Origin: Bryobacterales bacterium
Lineage (GTDB): Bacteria; Acidobacteriota; Terriglobia; Bryobacterales; Bryobacteraceae
Direction of reading: 5' to 3'
DNA: 64,000 bases
NCBI GenBank assembly: GCA_016721425.1
Contig: JADKID010000005.1
Span: 749,295 to 813,294 of the forward strand
Shown here: positions 42,976-53,466 of the stretch, one piece after another
Position numbering within the stretch: the first letter of the stretch is position 1
Layout of the letters: each line of letters starts with the position of its first letter
Program-made: the position numbers and the translations under genes
The notes under the pieces: model-generated
What the model saw: the letters and a program-made list of their open reading frames with translations, nothing else
Told to the model about the DNA's origin: nothing
The model's database searches: none

Positions 42976-44296
42976 GCTGCGCCTCCCCCACCGGCCGGTG
43001 GTCTTGCAGGCAGGAATTCAGCTCGATCTTGCAGGGTAGGTGGATGTAGCCGTAGACTTGGCCGCCCGTGTGGCTCATCTGCAGCGTAATGGCGTTGTCG
43101 ATCCAGTCGCACATGCGGTACGTCATAATCGTGCCGTCAGCGATTGCCGGAGAGAACGAAAAGGCGGCGGGGTAGAGATCCGGAATCTGCAGGTGGAAGT
43201 CTACGGTGAAGACATCGCCTTCTTCCATCACCGGCAGGTCGAAGCCCTCGCGGGTTGTATTGGTGCCTGCGAAATCCACGCCGAGATGATTGCGGAGCAT
43301 GAAGCCGACGTTCGGGCGGTCAATGCGCTCGTTCGCGCGGACACTGATGCGGACCACCGCCGGGGCGGACGGTTGGAGCAGGGGGAGTTTTCTGCCGAAA
43401 GGATCCAGCACCGCGATGCCGAGCACCTCGGCGCGCTTGTCGCCGTAGCGGTGGTCGATGTTTGGTATTTCGGTGACCACTTCAGGCGCGCGTCCCGGCC
43501 CCACCTGTTCCTGGGGCAGGCGCTGCTTGAGGTCGAGATAGGCGGAGTCCTTTTCCACCATGGCGGCCAGGTACTTGGCCACTACCCGATCTGTGTCCCC
43601 AATATCGCGGATGCGGCCATGATCCAGCCACATGGTTTGGTCGCCGATGGCCTTCACATCGCCGGTGGCGTGGGAGACGAAGAGGATGGTGATGCCGCGC
43701 GCGCGGAGTTCGTGGACCTTGCGGAGGCAGCGTTGGCGGAAGTAGATGTCTCCAACGGCCAGCGCCTCGTCCACGATGAGGATTTCCGGGTCTACGTGGA
43801 TGGCGACAGAAAAGGCAAGGCGCACCACCATCCCGCTGGAGTACGTCTTGACGGGATGGTTGATGAAGTCGCCGATCTCGGCGAACTCCTCGATCTTGCG
43901 ATAGACCTTGTCGATCTGGGCGGAGTTGAATCCGAGAATCGCTGCGTTCAGATAGACGTTGTCGCGCCCTGTGAATTCCGGATTGAAGCCCGAGCCTAGT
44001 TCGAGCAGAGCGGAGACGCGCCCTCGGACATTGACCGACCCGCTGGACGGGGCCAGGATTCCAGCGACGATTTGGAGGAGCGTACTCTTGCCTGAGCCGT
44101 TCTCGCCGACAATGCAGAACGTCTGTCCCGACGGAACTTGGAAGCTGACATCACGAAGCGCCCAGAAGTCTTCGTGAAACTTCCGGCTGTTGAACGTCAG
44201 CAATTCTTTCAGTCGGTCGCTCGGAGAGTGATAGATCGGATAACTCTTGGAGACGGCCTGGAATTCGATCAGGCTCACGGTGGTGGTTGGCCGCAC
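42968..44296 (-). CDS. wzt: Wzt-type polysaccharide ABC transporter ATPase with C-terminal carbohydrate-binding domain
   Basis: 442 residues. N-terminal nucleotide-binding domain: Walker A IVGENGSGKSTLLQIVAG, signature KTYSSGMVVRLAFSVAIHVD, Walker B EILIVDEALAVGD, H-loop LFVSHATGDVKAI. The ~170-residue C-terminal part (EVLGIAVLDPFGRKLPLLQP to MTYRMCDWIDNAITLQM) matches a Wzt_C domain, which reads the capped end of an O-antigen or related glycan before export. No membrane partner (Wzm) is next to it: upstream lies a 505-base gap and then tRNA-Met. The gene is first of the glycan operon, 8 bases overlapping the methyltransferase gene. Confidence 0.88.
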   Translation of the reverse strand: MRPTTTVSLIEFQAVSKSYPIYHSPSDRLKELLTFNSRKFHEDFWALRDVSFQVPSGQTFCIVGENGSGKSTLLQIVAGILAPSSGSVNVRGRVSALLELGSGFNPEFTGRDNVYLNAAILGFNSAQIDKVYRKIEEFAEIGDFINHPVKTYSSGMVVRLAFSVAIHVDPEILIVDEALAVGDIYFRQRCLRKVHELRARGITILFVSHATGDVKAIGDQTMWLDHGRIRDIGDTDRVVAKYLAAMVEKDSAYLDLKQRLPQEQVGPGRAPEVVTEIPNIDHRYGDKRAEVLGIAVLDPFGRKLPLLQPSAPAVVRISVRANERIDRPNVGFMLRNHLGVDFAGTNTTREGFDLPVMEEGDVFTVDFHLQIPDLYPAAFSFSPAIADGTIMTYRMCDWIDNAITLQMSHTGGQVYGYIHLPCKIELNSCLQDHRPVGEAQLG

Positions 44297-44801
44297 CCGG
44301 GTCTCCGGGCACAGGGTCCTATCTCGACTCTACTGGACCGCGAAAGTATCTGTCAAATCAGAGGGATAAGAGAAAACAGGGCGACCGCCAACTCCCTCAC
44401 TGCACTTCCGCCCATCTTGGGTAGAACTTTGCATCTGTGGCGCGTTGAACCTCTTTTGAGCGGTGCAATGATCCGCGCGTCTGGGCTTCAGACTTCAGCC
44501 GGATGGACGCAGGAGGCGCACGCACAGGCAGATCAGGCAATTGGTAGCCGCCCCGTCAGGTGGTCTATATCGATGGATCAGCCTCCTGGTTCGGCCTGGC
44601 TGCTGACGCCAGGGAGATGCCACCACCACCAGCCGTTGCCGGTTGTTGAGTGGCGGAAACCGGTGTCCCATCCCGATCTCTGGCTACAATATGGACCCGC
44701 TTTGAGAGGCTGTCAAGCTATTTCTTGCTATACGGATAATAGGGTCTGAAAGTATCAAATTGACAGCCGGGCACGGCGGAACATAATCTAAATAAGGCAC
44801 T
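44297..44801. other. Non-coding gap upstream of wzt and tRNA-Met
   Basis: About 500 bases without a gene I can support. It should contain the promoter of the minus-strand glycan operon and ends with the tRNA-Met promoter. A plus-strand frame covers part of it (44138-44749) but starts inside the wzt gene and has unnatural composition. No wzm-like hydrophobic sequence is present on either strand. Confidence 0.5.
44760..44787 (+). promoter_or_regulatory. Promoter of tRNA-Met
   Basis: Consensus -35 TTGACA (44760-44765), 16-base spacer, -10 CATAAT (44782-44787, 5 of 6 matches), 14 bases before the first tRNA base. Confidence 0.7.
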
Positions 44802-44877
44802 GCCGGTGTAGCTCAGGGGTTAGAGCGACGGTCTCATAATCCGTAGGTCGGAGGTTCAAATCCTCCCGCCGGCACCA
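44802..44877 (+). tRNA. tRNA-Met (anticodon CAT), elongator type
   Basis: Acceptor GCCGGTG pairs with CGCCGGC, discriminator A, CCA encoded (44875-44877). D arm GCTCAGGGGTTAGAGC, anticodon loop CTCATAA giving CAT, T arm GGAGGTTCAAATCCTCC. The sequence TCATAATCCGTAGGTC matches elongator tRNA-Met better than the initiator or the lysidine-modified tRNA-Ile. The last anticodon-stem pair is T-T, a mild irregularity. Confidence 0.92.
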
Positions 44878-44884
44878 TCCCCCC

Positions 44885-45784
44885 TCATTCCCCCACAATC
44901 GTTTCGTAGATCCGCGTCAGATCGTCCATCGAGTAGTACTCGATCTCAATCCGCCCGCGGTTCTCGGATTTCTCGGTGATCCGCACCCGCGTTCCCAACA
45001 CCCGCTCCAACTCCAGAATCGCAGCCTTGACGTTTGGATCGATGGCGGCCTCTGTGGCCGACTTCGGCTCCCGCGGCTCACTCATTCGCTGCACCAGGCG
45101 TTCCACCTGCCGGACCGAGAGGCCCTCCGCCGTTGTTCGGTCAGCTACCTCGATCTGGAGCTCCGGTGTCGGCAGACCAAGAATGGCGCGCGCGTGCCCC
45201 ATCGATAGTCGGTGCTCCGCCAGCAGCAGTTGGATGTCCTGAGGCAGGCGCAGCAGCCGCAGCATGTTGGTGATGGTGGTTCGGTCCTTGCCGGTGCGCT
45301 TGGCGATCTGCTCGTGCGAGAGCTCGAACTCTTTGGCCAATCGGTCAAAGGCGTGGGCCACCTCAATCGGGTTCAGATCTTCCCGCTGGATGTTCTCAAT
45401 CAGCGTGATTTCCATCAGGCGATCATCCGCGAAGTCCTGCACCACCACAGGGACCTTCTCGAGTTCGGCCATCCGGGCGGCGCGCCAGCGCCGTTCGCCG
45501 GCAATCAACTGATACCCGACGGCTGCTTTCCGGACGACCAGCGGTTGAATGATTCCGTTCTCGCGGATGGACTGGGCCAGCTCTGCCAGGCGCTCCGCCT
45601 GGAAAATGGTGCGTGGCTGCAGCGGGTTGGGCTGGATATCGCCAATGGCTACAAGGAGCGGACCCGGACCGCTGACCGCTACCGGCTCCGCACTCACTGT
45701 GGAGGGCGCGGTTCGATTGGAGCGGAGGAGAGAATCCAGGCCCTTGCCAAGGGCTTTACGCGGCTGATCCGTTGCGCTGCTCAT
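44885..45784 (-). CDS. parB: Chromosome-partitioning protein ParB
   Basis: 299 residues from ATG 45784. ParB loads at parS as a CTP-dependent clamp and works with ParA to segregate origins. Start with KALGKGLDSLLR, then the N-terminal CTP-binding region DIQPNPLQPRTIFQ, GERRWRAARMA (the GERRxRA box) and ENIQREDLNPIEVA. The helix-turn-helix follows (LSHEQIAKRTGKDRTTITNM), then SMGHARAILGL and the C-terminal dimerisation domain (RIEIEYYSMDDLTRIYE). It overlaps parA by 29 bases. Three parS sites lie upstream of parA. Confidence 0.95.
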   Translation of the reverse strand: MSSATDQPRKALGKGLDSLLRSNRTAPSTVSAEPVAVSGPGPLLVAIGDIQPNPLQPRTIFQAERLAELAQSIRENGIIQPLVVRKAAVGYQLIAGERRWRAARMAELEKVPVVVQDFADDRLMEITLIENIQREDLNPIEVAHAFDRLAKEFELSHEQIAKRTGKDRTTITNMLRLLRLPQDIQLLLAEHRLSMGHARAILGLPTPELQIEVADRTTAEGLSVRQVERLVQRMSEPREPKSATEAAIDPNVKAAILELERVLGTRVRITEKSENRGRIEIEYYSMDDLTRIYETIVGE

Positions 45785-46538
45785 TGGCGAGGATCTCCTT
45801 TGCGAGTTTGATATAGCTCTCGGCGCCGCGCGAGCGAACATCGTAGCTGAGAATGGGCTTTCCGAAGCTGGGTGCCTCGGCCAGCCGGATACTGCGCGGG
45901 ATCACGGTTTCGAAGATCTCCTCCTGGAAGAAACTCCTGAGATCCGTCGCCACCTGCCGCGCCAAGTTGGTGCGGTCGTCGAACATCGTCAGCAGGACGC
46001 CCTCCAGTCGCAGGTTGGGCTGCAGCGACGCCTTCATGCGGTCAATGGTGTCCAACAACTGCGAGATGCCCTCCAGTGCGAAGAACTCGCACTGAATGGG
46101 CACCAGCACCGAGTCCGCCGCTACCATCGCGTTCACCGTCAGAAGGTCGAGCGCCGGGGGGCAATCGATGATGATGTAGTGGAAATCGGCGCGGAGCGTG
46201 TCGAGAGCTTCACGAAGCCTGAATTCGCGGCGCTCCATATCGACCAGATCCAGGTTTCCGGCCACAAGGTTCTTGTCGGCCGGCACGATCTGCAAGCCCT
46301 CAAACTCCGTGGTTTGGATCATCTCGCGGATGTCCGCGTTGCCCATCAAGGCATCGTAGATCGTAGACATCCCTGGGGTTTTGGCAATGCCCACCCCGGT
46401 TGTGCAGTTCCCTTGCGGGTCCATATCAACGAGTAGGACCTTTAAGTCGTTCGCAGCGAGACTGGCTGCTAGATTGATGGCGGTCGTGGTTTTGCCAACG
46501 CCGCCTTTCTGGTTTGCGATAGCTATGACGCGGCCCAT
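45756..46538 (-). CDS. parA: Chromosome-partitioning ATPase ParA (Soj)
   Basis: 260 residues, the usual small chromosomal type without an N-terminal HTH. Deviant Walker A IANQKGGVGKTTTAINLAAS (signature lysine KGGVGKT), LLVDMDPQGNCTTGVG, Walker B HYIIIDCPPALDLLTVNAMV, and VIPRSIRLAEAPSFGKPILS. ParA forms ATP-dependent DNA-bound dimers that pull ParB-parS complexes. The gene is directly followed by parB and preceded by the parS cluster and mnmG, the common mnmG-parA-parB order. ATG 46538 has no strong ribosome site. Confidence 0.96.
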   Translation of the reverse strand: MGRVIAIANQKGGVGKTTTAINLAASLAANDLKVLLVDMDPQGNCTTGVGIAKTPGMSTIYDALMGNADIREMIQTTEFEGLQIVPADKNLVAGNLDLVDMERREFRLREALDTLRADFHYIIIDCPPALDLLTVNAMVAADSVLVPIQCEFFALEGISQLLDTIDRMKASLQPNLRLEGVLLTMFDDRTNLARQVATDLRSFFQEEIFETVIPRSIRLAEAPSFGKPILSYDVRSRGAESYIKLAKEILANEQRNGSAA

Positions 46539-46562
46539 GGTGGAAACGACTATGCTACCAGA

Positions 46563-46578
46563 AGTTTCACGTGGAATA
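46563..46578. promoter_or_regulatory. parS: parS-like site 1
   Basis: AGTTTCACGTGGAATA, one of three near-copies of TGTTTCACGTGAAACA in the mnmG-parA gap, with the conserved core GTTTCACGTGGAA. Its first and penultimate bases deviate, so it is the weakest of the three. Confidence 0.7.
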
Positions 46579-46602
46579 GGCGAACGAGCCTCTCAGGGAG
46601 GA

Positions 46603-46618
46603 TGTTTCACGTGGAACA
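46603..46618. promoter_or_regulatory. parS: parS site 2
   Basis: TGTTTCACGTGGAACA, matching the 16-base parS consensus at 15 of 16 positions. It starts 40 bases after site 1. Confidence 0.9.
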
Positions 46619-46640
46619 GTCGAGTAGACCCCAAAGGGGA

Positions 46641-46656
46641 TGTTTCACGTGGAACG
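46641..46656. promoter_or_regulatory. parS: parS site 3
   Basis: TGTTTCACGTGGAACG, 14 of 16 matches to the parS consensus. It starts 38 bases after site 2 and ends just before the mnmG stop (46665). Confidence 0.85.
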
Positions 46657-46664
46657 TCGGCGTC

Positions 46665-48545
<1,881 letters not shown>

Positions 48546-48590
48546 GCTATCCCAGATATCCTAGTTGATTGTAGCGAGAGGAGTACCACC

Positions 48591-49862
48591 GTGAAAGTTC
48601 TTGTCCTCGGGAGTGGCGGCCGCGAGCACGCAATAGCCTGGAAACTGTCATTAAGTCCTTCTGTATCAACAGTATACGTCGCTCCTGGCAATCCGGGCTG
48701 CCCGTCTGTGGCCACCTGTCTCCCCGTCACTTCTACTACACCTGAAGCATATCTGGCCCTCGCACGAGAGCTCGGCGCTGATCTCACAGTCGTCGGACCC
48801 GAGGCCCCTTTGGTCGATGGAGTGGTCGATTTCTTCCAGAAAAACGGCCTCCTCATCTTCGGGCCCACCCAGGCCGCCGCCCAGCTCGAGGGCAGCAAGA
48901 GCTTCTCTAAACATTTCATGCAGCGCGCCGGCATCCCCACCGCCCGCTTCCTGGACGCCACCACCCCGCAAGAGGCCGCCTCCGCCCTGGAGCAATTCGC
49001 CTACCCCCTCGTCATCAAGGCCGATGGCCTCGCCGCCGGCAAAGGCGTCGTCATCTGCCCGGACAAGTCCACCGCTCAATCCACTCTGGATGGCATGTTC
49101 AGTGGCGCCCTCGTCGGCGCCGCCGGCTCCAAAGTCCTCATTGAGGAGTTCCTCACCGGCGAGGAGGTGAGCTTCATCGGCCTCAGCGACGGGGACCGGG
49201 TCCTGCCGCTCGAGCCCTCCCAGGACCATAAGACCATCTTCGACGGCGACCAGGGCCCAAACACCGGCGGCATGGGCGCCTACTCCGATAGCCGCATCCT
49301 CACCGCGGATCAGCGCGATTTCGCCATGCGCGAGGTCATGGATCGCACCGTCCAACACATGAAGAAGGCGGGCGCCCCCTTCCAGGGCTTCCTCTACGCC
49401 GGCCTGATGATGACCGAGCGCGGTCCCATGGTGCTCGAGTTCAACGTCCGCCTGGGCGACCCCGAAACCCAGGCCCTCCTCCACCGCATGGATTGCGATT
49501 TCGGAGCTCTCCTCTTCGAGGCCGCCAGGGGCCGAGTCCAGCCGTCATTGCTCAACTTCAAGCCGGATCCCTCCATTTGCGTCGTCCTCGCCGCCCACGG
49601 CTACCCCGGCACGGTCCGCAAAGGCGATGTCATCACCGGAATCGCCGCCGCCGAATCAACCGGAGCCAGCGTCTTCCACGCCGGCACGGCTATGCGCGAC
49701 AACCAACTGGTCACCAATGGCGGCCGCGTCCTGGGCGTCACCCACTCCGGCCCCACTCTGCAGGCCGCTATCGACAACGCCTACGCCGCCTGCGCCCACA
49801 TCCACTTCGACGGAATGCAGATCCGCCACGACATCGGAGCGAAAGGCTTGAAGCGCTGGTAG
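48591..49862 (+). CDS. purD: Phosphoribosylamine-glycine ligase
   Basis: 423 residues from GTG 48591, preceded by GAGAGGAG at good distance. It catalyses the second step of purine synthesis, an ATP-grasp ligation of glycine to phosphoribosylamine. KVLVLGSGGREHAIAWKLSL is the N-terminal signature; VVGPEAPLVDGVVDFF, FGPTQAAAQLEGSKSFSKHF, VIKADGLAAGKGVVIC (ATP-grasp) and LEFNVRLGDPETQALL follow. The frame is open far upstream (to 48030), but that portion overlaps mnmG on the other strand and is not coding. Followed by tRNA-Arg. Confidence 0.95.
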   Translation: MKVLVLGSGGREHAIAWKLSLSPSVSTVYVAPGNPGCPSVATCLPVTSTTPEAYLALARELGADLTVVGPEAPLVDGVVDFFQKNGLLIFGPTQAAAQLEGSKSFSKHFMQRAGIPTARFLDATTPQEAASALEQFAYPLVIKADGLAAGKGVVICPDKSTAQSTLDGMFSGALVGAAGSKVLIEEFLTGEEVSFIGLSDGDRVLPLEPSQDHKTIFDGDQGPNTGGMGAYSDSRILTADQRDFAMREVMDRTVQHMKKAGAPFQGFLYAGLMMTERGPMVLEFNVRLGDPETQALLHRMDCDFGALLFEAARGRVQPSLLNFKPDPSICVVLAAHGYPGTVRKGDVITGIAAAESTGASVFHAGTAMRDNQLVTNGGRVLGVTHSGPTLQAAIDNAYAACAHIHFDGMQIRHDIGAKGLKRW

Positions 49863-49883
49863 CATGGTAATGTCAGCGAGATT

Positions 49884-49960
49884 GGGGACGTAGCTCAGCT
49901 GGATAGAGCGTCCGCCTCCTAAGCGGAAGGTCGGCAGTTCGAATCTGCCCGTCCCTACCA
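49884..49960 (+). tRNA. tRNA-Arg (anticodon CCT)
   Basis: Acceptor GGGGACG pairs with CGTCCCT (first pair G-T), discriminator A, CCA encoded at 49958-49960. D arm GCTCAGCTGGATAGAGC, anticodon stem TCCGC/GCGGA with loop CTCCTAA giving CCT, T arm GGCAGTTCGAATCTGCC. It lies 21 bases after purD and 17 bases before dnaE. Confidence 0.95.
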
Positions 49961-49977
49961 GTCATCCAACCCAGCCG

Positions 49978-52900
49978 ATGTCCGACACTCCATTCGTTCA
50001 CCTTCACTGTCATACCGACTACTCGCTGCTCGACGGCGCTTGCGAAATCGGCAAGCTGATGAAGCTCGTCAAGAAGCAGAATATGCCTGCCGTCGCCATC
50101 ACGGACCACGGCAATCTCTTCGGTGCGGCGGAGTTTTACTTCAAGGCTGTGGAAACCGGCGTCCAGCCCATCATCGGCTGTGAAGTCTACGTCACGGCGC
50201 AGTCCCGCCACCTCAAGGACGAGTCCAACCGCCGCTACAACCACCTGGTGCTGCTCTGCGAAAGCCAGGAAGGCTATCGCAACCTCATCAAGCTCGTTTC
50301 CACCGCCTACCTCGACGGCTTCTACTACAAGCCACGCATCGACAAGGACCTTCTAGCCCAGCACAGCAAAGGCCTCATCGCCCTCTCCGCCTGCCTCAAG
50401 GGCGACATCAACGAGACCATCCTCAACGATAAATACGACGAGGCCCGCAAGCTCGCCTTCGAGTATCAGGATCTCTTCGGCCGCGGCAACTTCTTCCTCG
50501 AAATCCAGCACCACGGCCTGGAGCAGGACGCCGTCGTCATGCCGCAGGTCTACCGCCTCTCCGCCGAAACAGGCATCCCGCTCGTTGCCTCCAACGACGC
50601 CCACTACCTCGAGCACTCCGACCATCGCGCCCAGGACATCCTCACCTGCATCCAGTCCGGCAAGATGGTCAACGATGAGAAGCGCCTGAAGTTCTCCACC
50701 GAGCAGTTCTTCCTCAAGACCCGCGAGGAGATGCTCACCATCTTCGGTGAAGTGGAACACGCGCTCGATCGCACTTGGGATATCGCCCAGCGCTGCCAGG
50801 TCAAACTCGAGAAGATCAAGGATCCCTTCCCCAAGTTCGACGTTCCGCCCGAACACTCCATCGATACGTACTTCGAATACGTCGCCCGTCAGGGCTTCGA
50901 AAAGCGGCGCGGCCCCTTGGAGCGCCTCGCCGCCAAGGGCCATCTCCGCCACCACATGGCCGAGTACGTGGAACGCCTGGACCGCGAGATCAAGCTCATC
51001 CAGCAGATGAAGTTCTCCGGCTACTTCCTCATCGTCTGGGACTTCATCCGCTACGCCAAGGCCAAGGGCATCCCCGTCGGTCCCGGCCGCGGTTCCGCCG
51101 CCGGCTCTCTCGTCAGCTACTGCATGGGAATTACCGATGTCGATCCGCTCCACTACGGCCTCCTGTTCGAGCGCTTCCTCAATCCGGAACGCATCAGCAT
51201 GCCCGATATCGACGTCGACTTCTGCACCAATCGCCGCGGCGAGGTTATCCAGTACGTCACCGAAAAATATGGACGCGAGCAGGTCGCGCAGATCATCACG
51301 TTCGGTACCCTCGGCGCCAAGGCCGCGCTGAAAGATGTGGGCCGTGCCCTCGATATGGCCTTCGGCGACGTCGAGAAACTCACCAAGCTCGTCCCAGCCG
51401 AACTCAACATCAAACTCGCCGACGCCCTGCAGAAGGAACCCCTCCTCAACGAGGCAGCCGCCAAAGACACGCGCATCCGCGAGGTCATCGACGTTGCCCT
51501 CCGCCTTGAAGGCATGGCTCGCAACGCCAGCGTCCACGCAGCCGGTGTCGTCATCTCGCCCGTCCCCCTCGCCAACCTCCTCCCGCTCTACAAGACGAAC
51601 AAAGACGAAATTGTGACCCAGTTCGATATGTCCATTCTGGAGAAGCTCAACCTTCTCAAAATGGACTTCCTGGGCCTCACCACGCTTACGATCATGCACG
51701 AGGCCCTCAGCCTCATCAAGAAAACACGTGGCGAGGATATCTGTGTCGAGGATCTTCCTCTCGACGACAAAGAGACCTACGAGCGCATCTTCGCGCAGGG
51801 CCTCACCGACGGCGTCTTCCAGTTTGAATCCTCCGGCATGAAGGACGTCCTCCGCCGCTCCCACCCTGAGCGCATCGAGGATCTCATCGCCCTCAACGCC
51901 CTCTATCGCCCCGGCCCCATCCAGAACGGCTTCGTCGACGATTACGTCGATCGCAAACTCGGCCGCAAGCCCGTCACCTACGACCTCCCCGAACTCAAGA
52001 AGATCCTCGAAGAGACCTACGGCCTCGTCATCTACCAGGAACAGGTCATGCAGGTCGCCCAGATGATCGCCGGCTACTCGCTCGGCGAGGCCGATCTTCT
52101 TCGCCGCGCCATGGGCAAGAAGAAGATGGAGGAGATGGATAAGCAGCGCGCCCGCTTCCTCCAGGGCGCCCGCGACAACGGCCACAATCCCAAAAAAGCC
52201 GAAGCCCTCTTCGACCTCCTCGCCAAGTTCGCCGAATACGGCTTCAACAAGTCTCACTCCGCCGCCTACGGCTACCTCGCCTACCTCACCGGCTACCTCA
52301 AGACCCACTACGCCGTCGAGTTCCTGGCCGCCCTGCTCACCTCGGAAACCGGCAACACCGATAAGGTCGTTCGTTACATCACCGAGTGCCGCGCGCTCGG
52401 CATCGAGGTCCTCCCGCCGGACTTCAACCAGTCCGATCTCAACTTCACGCCCGTCGGCATCGACAAGATCCGCTTCGGCATGGGCGCCGTCAAGAACGTG
52501 GGCGCCGGCGCCGTCGATGCCATCGTCCGCGCCCGCAATGAGGGCGGCCCCTTCAAAACCCTCGACGACTTCTGCGAGCGAGTCGATCCCACAGCCGTCA
52601 ACAAGCGCGTCGTCGAGAGTCTCATCAAGGCCGGCGCGCTCGATTCCATCCCCGGCAATCGAGCCCAGCTCACTGCCATCATCGAAGACTGCATGGAGTC
52701 CGGCCAGCGCGCCCAGAAAGACAAGCTCAGTGGCCAGGGCGGCCTCTTCGGCGACCTCATGACAGCCGGCGCCTCCACGGACCGCGTCCTCCCAAAGGTC
52801 AACGATTGGACCCAGGCCGAGAAACTCCGCGGAGAAAAGGAAACTATCGGCTTCTACATCTCTGGCCACCCCCTCGACGCCCACCGTTGGAAGGTCAGCG

Positions 52901-53454
52901 AGATCGCCACGCACACCAGCGACACTCTCTTCAATTCCGGCATCGAGAAGGGCCATGAGGTGGCCATGTGCGGCATCCTCACCGGCATCCAGAAGCGCCG
53001 CAACAAGGAACAGAAGCCCTGGTCCTTCATGCAGCTCGAAGATTGGAACGGCGCCACCGAGGTCCTCTGCTTCGCCACCAAATACGAATTCCTGCAAAAA
53101 GAAATCGAAGAGGACAAGGCTGTCCTCATCCGCGGCAAAGCAATGCCCGAAGAGGACGGAACCGTCAAGGTCAACATCCAGGAAATCATCCCGCTCGATC
53201 TCGTCCGCATCAACCTGCCCTCCGTCGTCACCATCCGCATCCGCCTCACCACCAACACCGCCGATAAGCTCGGCGCCCTCCAGACCCTCTTTGCCGCCAA
53301 GCCCGGCGACACCGCCGTCCGCTTCAAAATCGAGAAACAGCGGGACTTCTCCCTCCTCCTCGACGTGAAATCCAAAATCCGGCCCGACAAGGAGTTCAAA
53401 GCCGAACTCGAACGCATCTGCGGGCCAGACTCCCTTGAAGTGCTAGCCTCATAA
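49978..53454 (+). CDS. dnaE: DNA polymerase III alpha subunit
   Basis: 1158 residues, a full-length DnaE1-type replicative polymerase. The N-terminal PHP domain is intact (FVHLHCHTDYSLLDGACEIG, AITDHGNLFGA, ASNDAHYLEHSDH). The polymerase core has GPGRGSAAGSLVSYCMGITD and PDIDVDFCTNRRGEVIQYV with the catalytic Asp pair, plus RNASVHAAGVVISP. The tandem HhH (FGMGAVKNVGAGAVDAIV), a beta-clamp-contact region and an OB fold (VAMCGILTGIQKRRNKEQKP) complete the C-terminus. ATG 49978 is the first start; no strong ribosome site is visible. It begins 17 bases after tRNA-Arg. Confidence 0.97.
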   Translation: MSDTPFVHLHCHTDYSLLDGACEIGKLMKLVKKQNMPAVAITDHGNLFGAAEFYFKAVETGVQPIIGCEVYVTAQSRHLKDESNRRYNHLVLLCESQEGYRNLIKLVSTAYLDGFYYKPRIDKDLLAQHSKGLIALSACLKGDINETILNDKYDEARKLAFEYQDLFGRGNFFLEIQHHGLEQDAVVMPQVYRLSAETGIPLVASNDAHYLEHSDHRAQDILTCIQSGKMVNDEKRLKFSTEQFFLKTREEMLTIFGEVEHALDRTWDIAQRCQVKLEKIKDPFPKFDVPPEHSIDTYFEYVARQGFEKRRGPLERLAAKGHLRHHMAEYVERLDREIKLIQQMKFSGYFLIVWDFIRYAKAKGIPVGPGRGSAAGSLVSYCMGITDVDPLHYGLLFERFLNPERISMPDIDVDFCTNRRGEVIQYVTEKYGREQVAQIITFGTLGAKAALKDVGRALDMAFGDVEKLTKLVPAELNIKLADALQKEPLLNEAAAKDTRIREVIDVALRLEGMARNASVHAAGVVISPVPLANLLPLYKTNKDEIVTQFDMSILEKLNLLKMDFLGLTTLTIMHEALSLIKKTRGEDICVEDLPLDDKETYERIFAQGLTDGVFQFESSGMKDVLRRSHPERIEDLIALNALYRPGPIQNGFVDDYVDRKLGRKPVTYDLPELKKILEETYGLVIYQEQVMQVAQMIAGYSLGEADLLRRAMGKKKMEEMDKQRARFLQGARDNGHNPKKAEALFDLLAKFAEYGFNKSHSAAYGYLAYLTGYLKTHYAVEFLAALLTSETGNTDKVVRYITECRALGIEVLPPDFNQSDLNFTPVGIDKIRFGMGAVKNVGAGAVDAIVRARNEGGPFKTLDDFCERVDPTAVNKRVVESLIKAGALDSIPGNRAQLTAIIEDCMESGQRAQKDKLSGQGGLFGDLMTAGASTDRVLPKVNDWTQAEKLRGEKETIGFYISGHPLDAHRWKVSEIATHTSDTLFNSGIEKGHEVAMCGILTGIQKRRNKEQKPWSFMQLEDWNGATEVLCFATKYEFLQKEIEEDKAVLIRGKAMPEEDGTVKVNIQEIIPLDLVRINLPSVVTIRIRLTTNTADKLGALQTLFAAKPGDTAVRFKIEKQRDFSLLLDVKSKIRPDKEFKAELERICGPDSLEVLAS

Positions 53455-53466
53455 TTGGAAGTGACC

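Noticed and set aside
26859..46664. Origin position by strand skew
   Set aside because: Spot counts of G and C in a few lines were inconsistent (dnaA G-rich, dnaN and gyrB not), so no skew-based claim is made without a full computation.
50353..53097. A 914-codon open frame on the strand opposite dnaE
   Set aside because: The translation is an E/G/D/A/V-rich, repetitive mirror of high-GC codons, with no domain or start signal. It is the classic antisense shadow of a C-ending-codon gene.
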